From Pseudopithomyces maydicus (lineage: Eukaryota; Ascomycota; Dothideomycetes; Pleosporales; Didymosphaeriaceae): DNA of 64,000 bases. The notes beneath the pieces are model-generated. The model had not been told where the DNA came from, searched no databases, and saw only the letters and a program-made list of their open reading frames with translations. The stretch covers positions 806,001-870,000 of the forward strand of contig JANTUC010000003.1 in assembly GCA_026873275.1 (NCBI GenBank), written 5' to 3'. Both the position numbers and the translations under genes were made by a program. Shown here piece by piece: positions 34,852 to 45,349 of the stretch. Numbering within the stretch: position 1 is the first letter of the stretch; each line of letters opens with the position of its first letter.

Positions 34852-35667
34852 ATTGGCAGACCAACAGGTAGACAGACTTCTGCAAGGCCAGGCGCAGGGT
34901 AGTATGCAGTACGCTAGTTTTGTCGTGTGGGAGAGGAAAGAGGTTCCAAGCGGCTACCTGCAGCCGATGCTAGAAAGATTGTGGAGGGCTAAACGAGTTT
35001 ACTCCAGTCTTCTGGGACTTATCAATGACGCCAGGCCCGACGGATAGGCAGCGTAGCAATGGAGGGTTCTATCCTTCAAAATACCCTAGCGCTGCACTCT
35101 TATGCAGGAGACCGGGAGGTTGGTGGTGCGATGCCGTCACGAACAGGACTACCTGCCACAGGTGAGCGACCAGCCAGCAGGGCCATGCGCGAGTGAATGG
35201 TCGCCATGGCGGCGCGCGCAAACAAACAACACAGTGGACAGGGGTGCCTCACCTGGAGACGGCCCAGATAATTACGAAGGGGGCTTGTTGTTGTGCCCGT
35301 GGTGGTCGCTAAGCGGCCTACGTCTGTGAAACGGACGCTAGCCCGGTTGGGGCACTAGCTTTGTTGTGTTCCATCCCGAACCAAAACATCATCCAAGTAC
35401 ATCTACACGGCTCCTCTTCCCTTTCTCTAAGCAACAACACTCCGCATCTTTAGATTATCCCTTACTTGCCCGCCGCCGCCCGTCGAGCCGAGGACATCAG
35501 CGCCTGCCAACCGCCTTGCGCAACGGCTTTCCGTCTCGACGCCGCCCAGTCGCCGCCCACCGTCGTGTTGCTGGCCAGTCGGCTTCTCACACGACACCCA
35601 GTCGACAGCGCGCAGTTGCGCCCTCACCACGAGCCTCTTTCCCTGAGCGCCCACCCTTCTCCGCGCA
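34852..35667. promoter_or_regulatory. Divergent promoter region, SET gene and CDC14
   Basis: About 815 bp; the CDC14 side (35400-35660) is pyrimidine-rich, as in many fungal housekeeping leaders. Confidence 0.4.
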
Positions 35668-37716
35668 ATGTCTGCGCAGCAGCGGGTAGCCAAGATGTCT
35701 CGCTCTGGCGCTGGAACAGCCTACGGACAGGTCATTGAGTACATCCAAGGTGCGTCTCAACAGTAACAGCACTACCCCGCGCCCAACCTTTCATACTCAC
35801 CTCCTATCCAGATCGCCTGTATTTGGCCTCCTTTACCAACCCCCGAACGCCGACACGCCATTCAAGTACCTGGAGCGGTCCTCCCAGTCGCCCTCGAAGC
35901 GCTCGGCCAAGGCGCAGTCCGGTCCTACCGCTGCGACCAAGCACGTCAACCCGCCCGTCTACTTCACTATTGATAAAAGTCTGTTGTACAATGCATTCCA
36001 CGCTGATTTTGGGCCATTGCACATTGGTCACTTGTACCGCTTTGCCGTCCAGCTGCACGAAGTGTTGGGAGATCGCGCCAATGAGGACCGTGCCGTAGTC
36101 TTTTGGAGCAGTGCCGATTCGAGGAGTACGTCGAACAACTCTTGCGCTTGTACAATAACTGACGACGACATAGGTCGAGCAAACGCTGCCTGTATCTTGG
36201 CGTGCTACATGGTTCTGATCCAGTCATGGCCGCCACATCTTGCTTTGGCACCCATTGCGCAGATGGACCCACCATGCATGCCTTTCCGCGACGCTGGCTA
36301 CAGCCAGGCTGACTACGTGCTTAACATTCAGGACGTCATCTACGGCGTCTGGAAAGCCAAGGAGGAGGGCCTTTGCGGGCTCAAGGATTTCAGCCTTGAA
36401 GAGTGAGTTGTGAAAGCTTATATATTGCAAGCATCGCTGACATGACTAGATATGAAAAGTACGAGCGAGTGGACATGGGCGACTTCAACTGGGTGACACC
36501 CGACTTCCTGGCCTTTGCCTCACCAAACGTGCAGCCAACTCACGAGATCCCAACCACTTCGCCCATGTATTCAACTTTGCCTTCCACTATCGCCGAGGTC
36601 CAGCGTTCCGGCCTACCCACGCCTTTCAAGAATGTTCTTTCGCACTTCAGTGCTAGAAACATTGGCCTTGTCGTTCGGCTCAACTCGGAACTGTATTCAT
36701 CGACATATTTCACGAAATTGGGAATCCAGCATCTAAATATGATTTTCGACGATGGAACATGTCCTCCTCTTTCATTAGTCAGACAATTCATTGATCTGGC
36801 ACATGAGATGATTACTGTCAAGAAGAAGGGCATTGCTGTACACTGTAAAGCTGGTCTGGGTCGCACAGGTTGCCTGATCGGCGCATACTTGATCTACAGG
36901 CACGCATTTACCGCGAATGAGATCATCGCATACATGCGTTTCATGCGACCGGGAATGGTCGTTGGCCCGCAACAGCATTGGCTTCATCTCAACCAGTCCA
37001 CATTCCGGGAATGGTGGTACGAGGACACTATGAAAGCCAAGTATGCGGAGAAGATTCCTGCAACCCCGACGAAATCACCGAGCAAGCAGCGTCTTGCAAG
37101 TAACGGACAGACGTTCACCCCACCCAACGGATCGCAGAAGCGACATGCCCTCGGAGAGATTGAGTCAAACGAGCGCAGCAACGTCGGCGGCTCGATTGGT
37201 GTACAAGAAGACAATCTCCCCGCGCCTACGCCCGGGCAACCTCGAAAGACTAGTAAGCTTTACGGCGGCGGAACAGGAAGATCACCCTTGCGAAACCACG
37301 AGAACGAGCCTTTTACAAGGTCCGAACGCGTGACCGAGATTACTCGGTACGACGGCGAGACTGATGAGGAGTTCCACCTCCGCCAGATTGCTCGTAGAAC
37401 TACATCACGATCGCCTGTGTCGAAGGATCGCGACCGCCGAGCAGTTAGCATGACAACCACCAAGACGACTATGACTTCGACCTGGACAACTTACGGCGAG
37501 AGTGATGCAGAGAACACGGCACCAGGAGCTTTGAACCCCAAGACGCCATCAAGAGAAAAGAGTGGAAACGGCCATAGCGGTATCAGTGTCGGCAAGATAC
37601 GCGGGAGCCCTTCACGACGCAGTACCGAAACCAAGAGCGGTGTCAGAAAAACAAGCGGTCGGGTGGGCAGCATTGGCAGCTCAACGACGCGCGCTCTGGG
37701 CGCAAAACCCACCTAG
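35668..37716 (+). CDS. CDC14: Dual-specificity phosphatase Cdc14 (one frameshift)
   Basis: Exons 35668-35749, 35812-36125, 36174-36402 and 36450-37716. Cdc14 reverses CDK phosphorylation at mitotic exit, septation and DNA repair. The N-terminal DSP-like domain contains FTIDKSLLYNAFHADFGPL and the C-terminal catalytic domain has the P-loop HCKAGLGRTG (Cys about residue 341), preceded by IFDDGTCPP. A basic Ser/Thr-Pro-rich tail of about 190 residues follows. The frame breaks at a C5 run, 35840-35844, near residue 37; one added base gives 1893 nt, 630 aa. A 48-bp intron (36126-36173) is free of in-frame stops. Confidence 0.92.
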
Positions 37717-39282
37717 TCGTCTTCTTCTGCAAACGGATTGGTTTTGAAGCACATGATCGTATGCATCTTTGGTGTTCTGGCATGGCATCACATCACACGA
37801 ACGGCGTCCTGGTGTTCAAATTTTCAAATCACGATAACGAAAGTGCTTCCTCGTGTCGTACGTTCCATTGCGGCGTGTCTGCCGATGATCGATCAGCCAG
37901 TCTGATCGATTGCTATATATCTCGTCTCTCTTGGCACGGGCGTTTTTTTAGCGTCGACTCTCGGTGTATATGGGTGTGTGTATGGCGTTTGGGCAACTCT
38001 CTTGTCTTAGGCATCTATTGTTTCGGGGTTTGGGGCGAAGAGGATATGTTTAGTGTGCTCACGACGGGATGACTGGATGAGAGCGTATATATTAATTCTT
38101 GAAATGTTCTATATGTGGTCCGGATGCGATGATGTGAATGTGAATGTGGATTCTGTCTGCTGTGCTGAAGCTCCTTTCGAAAGTACATACTCATAGGTTC
38201 TGTGTGATAGATGCCCTATTGCTGGTTGCACTCTACGAACACACTGCATTTCAAGTCAATTCCTCGGGATAAAATTAACGAGCTTCAGTTATGCGATATC
38301 GCCCAGAGACATATTTACACATGTTTAGCAAATCATTTAGCAGTATATATGAAAATTCGTTTGACGTCTTGTTAATTATTCTATTCATCCTCTTAGTAAA
38401 GCTAACGTTTACTATTTTCTTCCTATCTTATTCGTAAACCTAATTTCCTTCACAGTACCACTGGACTAGAAATTTTTGATCTCAACTTTTTTTAGCATGT
38501 ATTTTTTATCCTTGTTTTGTTTGTTCGAAAAAGTAGTAGCTGAGTATGGGCTGACTAGATGGAAATGATTTTTTATCCTTATCCCAAACCGTTTCTTTTT
38601 ACTAGAACTTATTCCTTAACTTCAAATTATGAAATTTTAAAAAGTATTCTGTTTTCGAGCTAAAACGAAAAGAGAACCCTATGGAGTTATGAAGTTTGTT
38701 CTTGATAGTGGAGCTCTTATTGTGGGCGGCATTGATTATATCGAGAATGATGATTTCCTAACAAAGAAAGTGAAAGACAAAGACAGTGCATGTTATTCAT
38801 GTTGGCCAACACTAGACCAGCCATGTATGCGTTTTCATCTAATACATAACATATATATGCCAAAAGCTTATTTCTTCAGCACAGTAAGAACGCCCTCTAT
38901 GCGAATAATCAAATCATCGTACAAACACACCTTCCAACAATGTCACCCACAGAGCATACGGGAAGAGATGAAAAGCTACATGCTCAATTGCATATCATGC
39001 AGATTAAAATGAACCGGGCTGATTCTATTTAAATGCGGGCTTGCACCAAGACCGCCATTCGTTTTGATGGAAAAGTGAGGCTTTGCCATATGATGCCGCG
39101 CTTTCCCGTGGCTATCCCCTCACCGCTCGCTGCCAGCCCCATGATCTAAGCTTACATCTACCTGAAAATCCTTTCCATGAAATCAACGCTGTCGCACATT
39201 TACATGTCTAATCCCATACGTGCACATAGATGTCTTGATGTGCATGCGTTGATGTCCCCATGGGTAGCACAATGGCAGTCAT
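37717..39282. other. Convergent intergenic region, partly AT-rich
   Basis: About 1.57 kb between the 3' ends of CDC14 and SNF4. 38240-38720 is clearly AT-rich and may be another degraded repeat. A 107-codon plus-strand ORF at 38689-39012 lies partly in it and has no recognisable homology. Confidence 0.45.
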
Positions 39283-40671
39283 TTACTCGTTCTCCTCGCC
39301 TTCTAGCAACGTATACTCTAGGATGTCGCTTAATGTGAGCACTCCCTTGAGCTTGTTCTCCTCGTCGATGACGATGAAGCGGTGCACGCGGCTCCTGCGG
39401 ATTGTGTCATAGATGGTGGAGAGCTGGTCTTGCATAGAGCACGTGTATATGCCTGGGAAATCCTATATCACATCTCTAGTATTAGCTTCGAATAAACGGA
39501 ACGGTGAAGGGAGAGATGGGACATACCTCATTGCGTTTGAGTAGCGCGTCGCCGACAGTCAAGTTCAGGTCGTCATAGACGCCGCCTTTGATCAGTGTGA
39601 TGACATCGACGGACTCGAAGACGTTGAGAACCACGCCTAGAAAGGTAAGTCGAGGTTATTGTGGAAGGGATAGGGGAGTAGTGGATACCTTGCTTGTCGA
39701 TAATGGGCACGCTCGATATGCTCTTCTTCACCAGCATGTGGATGACATCCATGACGGGCGTATCCATGTACGCGGTGGCGAGGTTATCATATGTACCGAC
39801 GAGGATTTCTTTCAGAGGCTTTCGAAGTTTTTGCGTCTCTTTCACATTGACTGCAACGAACTTGAGGAGGCGGTATTGGGTGATGACGCTGACGACGGTG
39901 GTGCGTTGCGTCTCGTCGTCAATGTCCACGATGGGTATGCGGCGGGCGCGGGCTTCGAGCATTTTGCGACATGCTTCGTAGAGCGGGCGTTCTGGGTGTA
40001 TGGAAACTGTTTCTATAGGCGTGACGCCAAGGGAGCGCTCGATATCTGTGGTGGTCAGGGCACGGTGCAGGCAGGGCAGGCAGGGCAGGGAGGCAGGCGT
40101 ACCGCGCAAGCTGTTCAGGCGGAACTGGTCGACTCTCGCAAGGGCGTCGGGGTTCTGCCAGTAGTATTGGATGACGTTGATGTAGTCGGAGGTGGTGAGC
40201 AGGCCAGCAAAAGTGGATGTTTTGGAATCCCACAGCGGGGCCGAGACGATGCCTATCCGCACCGTCAGCAGTTGGGCAGGGCTCGCGTGCGGCGCGACGG
40301 ACCATTCTGTATGAGTATGTTCAAGCTCTTCTTCACGAGCAGGGCAGTGTCCAGAATAATCAGGCGGAAGCTTAGCGGCAGCACGTCGTAGCTGGTCCGC
40401 ACCTTGAGGAAGGCGCGGATGGTCCTCTGTCCCGCCATTAGCCCAGGCCCAAGGCGGTATCATCGCACCGGCTTCTTACCAGCCCGTCGAGTTGCTCCTT
40501 ATCCACGGCGGTCAGGGCCCGCGGCGGCAGGATGGGCCTCCCTTGCTCCAGAAAGTCGCGCGGCGTGACAAAGGCCGGCCGGTCGTGTTGATGCTGCGGC
40601 CCGTCATGGGCATCTGCGTGCGGAATCGGCGGGGCGGGGGTTGCTGAGTCGGCCGTGTCTGCGCCAGACAT
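39283..40671 (-). CDS. SNF4: AMPK/Snf1 complex gamma subunit, CBS-domain protein Snf4
   Basis: Six exons, 40671-40480, 40426-40303, 40252-40103, 40045-39689, 39636-39527 and 39462-39283, give 370 aa in phase. The protein has four CBS repeats. Signature segments are TSYDVLPLSFRLI, KKSLNILIQN joined to GIVSAPLWDS, TTSDYINVIQYYW, RARRIPIVDID and KSISSVPIIDKQG, all typical of fungal Snf4. It senses AMP/ADP and supports Snf1 kinase activity on non-fermentable carbon. The N-terminal 60 residues are Pro/Ala/His-rich and disordered. The frame is intact. Confidence 0.92.
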
Positions 40672-41106
40672 GGTGAATCCGGAGCTCCTTTGGACGGAGC
40701 CGCATGGAGGAGGCGTGGGGCAGGCGTGGAAAAGCTGCGAGGAGCTGGGCGAGCTCGGTAGCGGGTCTGTCTCTAGGGCTTCACTGCACAGAGGACTAAC
40801 AACGTTGGCGCATCAAACGAGCTGGACGCTAGCCGCGGGGTTGGTCATAGCGTAGAGGGGCAATTCACCGGGGAAGCTCAAGCACCCGGAACGCCAGGCT
40901 ACCTAAACACACGACGTACACACGACGTACACCAAATTCATTGCAAATGAAATCGCAGGGGTTATGCCGACTTCGGGCCCAAATCAATGTCGCCGCCTAC
41001 ATCCGTCCCTCGCAAAGAGCCGCTTCGTCGTAAACTTACATGCACATGTGCACCCTTCATGTCCCGCGTCTCGTGTCCCCTGTCCCATATACCGTGTCCC
41101 ATTCGT
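40672..41106. other. Intergenic, SNF4 promoter and PTC1 3' side
   Basis: About 435 bp; contains a short ACACGACGTAC direct repeat near 40910-40930. Nothing coding seen. Confidence 0.4.
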
Positions 41107-42802
41107 TTATTCGGGCTTCTTGCGGGCAGCCTTGACGGCTTCTGCGTTCAGCTCGGGGCCATTCTCCTCCTCCTCCTCCTCGCCCTCTTCCTCCCTAATC
41201 ACCTCCTTCGCAGCACTCTCAATCGATTGCTCAGGCTCTCCCACTTCCTTCTTAACCTGCGCCACGATGGCATCAGCCTCGCTGATGCCTGGCTTCGTGC
41301 CTGTCGATTCCCTGTCTACACCAAGTTGGGCCTCCGTCTTGCGTTGCTTCAGTGCCTTGTTATCAAAGCGTACAACCATGCAGGACAAGTTGTCGGTAGA
41401 AAACCGTGCAAGGGCATGGTCGACCAGAGTTTTAGACGCCACCTGCGGGTCGTGGATGCCGCGTACAAGATCGACGGCCTCTTGGTCCGAGCATACATCC
41501 CAGAGCTGCATCTTGTTAGCCAGATAAAATGTAGACAATGAAACTTTCACTTACCCCGTCACAAGCAAGGATCAGAAATTCGTCCTGGTCAGGCTGTATC
41601 ACCGTCTCCGTGGTGTAGGGATGGCCGGTGACAAGATCCTTCATGTACGCATCACCTAGCGCTCGCGTGACAGCCAATACTCCATTGACACGGTTGTTGA
41701 GGATCAGACCACCCGCACCGGCAACACGCCGGCCTTCGTTTTCGTCGCTTCCTTTGTGGTCGTAAGATAACCGAAGTGCTCGGCCATTGCGGCATAGAAC
41801 TATCCTAGCATCACCCACGTTGGCCGTGTACAGGACCCTTTGACGGCTGGCATCACTTCTTAATCGGGCTTCTATCGATTGCTCTGCACCTTCTGATACT
41901 TCCGCGGCAATAGTCTCGCCACTCTCTGCCGCACTCTTCAAGGCTGACACTGCAGCTGGAGCGAATAGAGTAGATCCAGTAGACGAGGCCTGGTTAGGGA
42001 CGCGATCCTCCCATCTCAATACAGCTATTACAGCAGTACAGCCGCTATTCTTCAAGGGAAGTTTCTCCAGCTGCTGATCTACGAGTGTAAACGTTTGGTC
42101 CAGAAGCTCCGGTATAGGTGTGTTCGGATTTCTCCTAATAGTCTCCTCAAGCAACAAGTGAAGCTTCTTCCCGCACCAGTCCGCTGCAAACGTGCCTGCG
42201 TGGCCGTCGAAGATGGCGAAATATCCATTGTCGGTCTCAACAACGGGCTGATCTATAGAGCTGGAGCCGTCTGAAATCGAACCGCGGCTCTTATCCTGGT
42301 TGTAGTTGGGGGCAGGCGTGCTCAGAAAGTTGTACAAGTACGCATGTGTGTCCTCCATGGTTCTCCGACACTTCTTGTTCTTATCCTCAGTGACGCCAAC
42401 GCGAAAGGTTGAATGTGGGCCTGGATGCGACTCGCCGGCCGAATTGTTCAGCGTACCCTGGGGCACGCTGAGGGCTGGATCGGCTTTCCCCAGCTTTTGC
42501 ATGGGTGTCTGGGTCGTCTTTTCTACGCCTCCGGAACCACTGGTCGGAGACGAGCCCAGGTGGAGGGACTGCTTCGCGTTGGAGAACATGTCTCTTGCAC
42601 GCGACGCGGTGCTACTCCTGCGCTTCTTTTCGGAGATGGGACTGGCCTCGCTGCTCTTGCGTTCTGCGGCGGGCGTGTTGCTGTTTCGCTTCTCGGTGGC
42701 GGCGCCGGCCTCGGCGGTGGTATTTGGGGCCCGGGACGCGTCTGCAGGCGCGGCAATGTCGAGGGTCGGGTCGTCCTCCTTGCCAGGCGATGTGCCGAAC
42801 AT
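41107..42802 (-). CDS. PTC1: Type 2C protein phosphatase, Ptc1-like
   Basis: Exons 42802-41555 and 41505-41107 give 548 aa from the first in-frame ATG. PP2C motifs: [19 protein letters not shown] (metal-binding Asp), [40 protein letters not shown] formed across the intron, and STDNLSC. The order and spelling match Ptc1, which dampens the HOG MAPK pathway. A stop-free extension continues upstream of the ATG to about 42925 with protein-like composition, yet no ATG exists in that frame before a stop, so the true N-terminus is unsettled. An acidic Glu run near the C-terminus is low complexity. Confidence 0.87.
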
Positions 42803-43972
42803 CCTGTTCAACAGTCCTCCTGAGCTGGAGAAGCTCCGGCGCTTGTTTCCAGCCAGGTTGAGTATTTGGCGGCGGCGCTCGCTCGTTGCGCGGGGTAAGG
42901 TGCGGATGCGGCTGCGACTGGACAAGCAACGACGGATGCAGTGCGTCGTGTGTGGTGCAGTCAGGGGCCTATGCAGAAGCAGATATTAGCACGGCTGCAC
43001 CAAAGTCACGGCGGGAGGGCAGGTATGGAGATGAGGGGCGGGCGCTGCCAGCTGCTGCGGCCACGCGGTCGGCGAAAGTGCTGACGCAGCCAAAGGTTGG
43101 GGTGCAAGCGTACCGGAGATAAGGTGGTTTCGTGCGGGTTCGTGTGCAGGTAGGGGAGCAGGTGGGCGTGGTAGAGATAGCTAAAGCTAGGTAGGACAGG
43201 GGAGGTGGACGAGTATGTCGTGGGCGATGTGGTGAAAGACGGTCCTAGGCGCTCGTCTAGCGAATGACGTCGAGGAACAGATGGGTGGATGTCGGCGGGA
43301 CCGCACAATGCTGGGAGCCGGACCAGACACTCGAACACGGCTGGGCCACAACGAGTGGAGCGCAACTCTCCTCACTAGGCAGATGGACTACCCAGATAGT
43401 TAGGGCCGAGGTGCACCGTCTACGACTGATCATCTTCGTGCATCGCCTGCGTCCAAGTGCGGGGATGCAGCTGGGCCATGGTCCCGTGCGCACAGCAGCC
43501 AGCCTTGTAAACTACTCATCACCCCCGCTTGGAAGCACAACCTTGGATACCACCCGCCTCAGACGTGGCTCAGCTACCGGCCTATGGTCCGCTGCCCGCT
43601 GGTGTGCGCCCTCCCTCGGGCAGCAAGCCCCCACAGCCGATTGTCACATCGAGGCGAAGACCAGGCTATTTTTGGATGTGCATGCGGATGCGGATGCGGA
43701 TGCAGATGCGTGTGCTGAGCGATCGACACCATCTTGCGGACGAGTGCATGGGTATGGTGGGGCTGTAGCTGCAAATGCACTTGTATTCCATTATCACGTC
43801 CATGTTCGCAATCGCATTCTTCTGCTAGCCGTAAACGAGTAGCCTCCGTGGGGACTCCTCTGAGCCATCCCATGCCCTCGAGACTGTACCCTCCGAATGC
43901 CTATGAGGCTGCAAATAGATATCCCTCATACGCCGCAACGCCATCGCATCATCATCTGTGTGTGCCGCACCC
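42803..43972. other. Intergenic, PTC1 leader and VPS2 3' side
   Basis: About 1.17 kb, GC-rich. Holds the stop-free PTC1 extension (to 42925) and the hexamer repeat listed separately. ORFs on the plus strand look composition-driven. Confidence 0.45.
43682..43711. repeat. ATGCGG hexamer microsatellite
   Basis: Three perfect ATGCGG units followed by ATGCAG and ATGCGT. Confidence 0.85.
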
Positions 43973-44882
43973 TTACCGCCTCAGGCTGTCCAGACGAGCC
44001 TGTAGGTCGTCGTCTCCGGGATCTCCCCCGCCAACCGCCTGTGCCACTCGCCCTTCGGGCACCGCAGCCTTCTGAATCCCAGTGGGAGTTTCCCCGAGCT
44101 GTAGCACCGTCAGTATCGCGAAGAAAAAACAGTGCCGTGGCCATGCTCACAGCTGCGCCCAGATCGATGCCTAGCTCGTCCATGACCTGATTGACAACTT
44201 CGTCGCTCTCGTCTTCGTCTTCAGCCCCCATAGCCTCATCCACAGCATCATCCATCATCTCTTGTCGCTGATCCATCATGTCGTTCTCTTTCTCAAACTC
44301 CATGGCGATTCGCTGCAGAGCTGGGAGATTCATCTGCTTGTTCATGGTCCCAAGTATCTCTGCTTCGAGTTAGAAACAATCGGTAGAAATGTGGGAGCGG
44401 CGTACTTGTTGCGCCCTTCATAGACTGCATCATCTGCTCGTTGCTGCGGACAGTCTGCCAATAGTTGGTGTCTGTTTCCCTTTCCGTACATGCCAACATA
44501 CCTGGATCCGCAAGGATATGGCCTGCAACTGTGTACGCATCTGGTAGAACTTCTCGACATATCTGTGCAGGAGGATCAGTAACACCCCCGCTGTACATGC
44601 ATTGTTGACACACCTCCGAGTGCGCACGAGATCCTTTGCCTGGATCTTGACGACGCTCATCTGTCCGGCCTTGGCGCTCTTCTTGATGTCATTCTCCAGC
44701 TTCCTCGCCTGGTTCTCGAGCTTGACGCGCTCACGATCGAGTTCTCGCTGGGTCTTCTCGAGGGCGCGCTGGTGCTTGCGCAGACGCTCTTGGGGCGTCA
44801 TGCGCTTGCCGAAAGCCCATTCCACAATCTATGGTCGCATGAGCGGTCGGTTTCACGAGTGCGCAGCAGCACTTACATTCAT
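43973..44882 (-). CDS. VPS2: ESCRT-III subunit Vps2/Did4 (CHMP2)
   Basis: Six exons, 44882-44877, 44828-44614, 44562-44502, 44454-44406, 44359-44151 and 44098-43973, encode 221 aa in phase. The Snf7 domain begins MNIVEWAFGKRMTP, where the first exon supplies only Met-Asn, and continues through the basic helix (ERLRKHQRALEKTQRELDRE), NLPALQRIAMEFEKE and an acidic helix. The last residues LQARLDSLRR form the MIM1 motif that binds Vps4. It acts in multivesicular body sorting and membrane scission. The frame is intact. It is divergent from FZO1. Confidence 0.92.
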
Positions 44883-45349
44883 CGTGTCTGGAGGGGCGAG
44901 TGTTGTGGGGTTTAGCGTACGTTCTGAAGAGTCGCGGCGGGTCTTTATCGGCAGAGGTGCCTGATGATGATGTCGGTAGTCGGAACGTATTGCCCCAAGC
45001 AAGCTTCGCCAGCGGCAGTCTTGGTACGCTTTCTCTTGGGCGGTGAGAGGAGCTGCTACACGGCGAGCAGAATGCAGTTTCACATGGGCCGGCTTGCAGC
45101 TAGACGCATCCCTCTGAACACACACTGCAATTTGTTTGATGTCGAGAAGTAGTGGGTTGGGTGCAGGGGTCCCAGACCAGTGTTCACGTGCGCTTGGCGC
45201 TCTAAAGTTTTGGCCTCCCGCTCGCGTGGTGTTACGACATTCTTCTTCGACCTTTCTGTCGCCTCACGCAATCCTCTCTACACCCAACCCATATCCATCG
45301 CTGGCCGCGAAATGCACCGAGCTCACCCGAGCTGCCGAAACACGTACTG
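44883..45349. promoter_or_regulatory. Divergent promoter region, VPS2 and FZO1
   Basis: 467 bp between outward-facing start codons; no coding signal. Confidence 0.5.

Noticed and set aside
38689..39012. 107-codon plus-strand ORF
   Set aside because: Starts in AT-rich DNA, has no recognisable homology and no supporting context.
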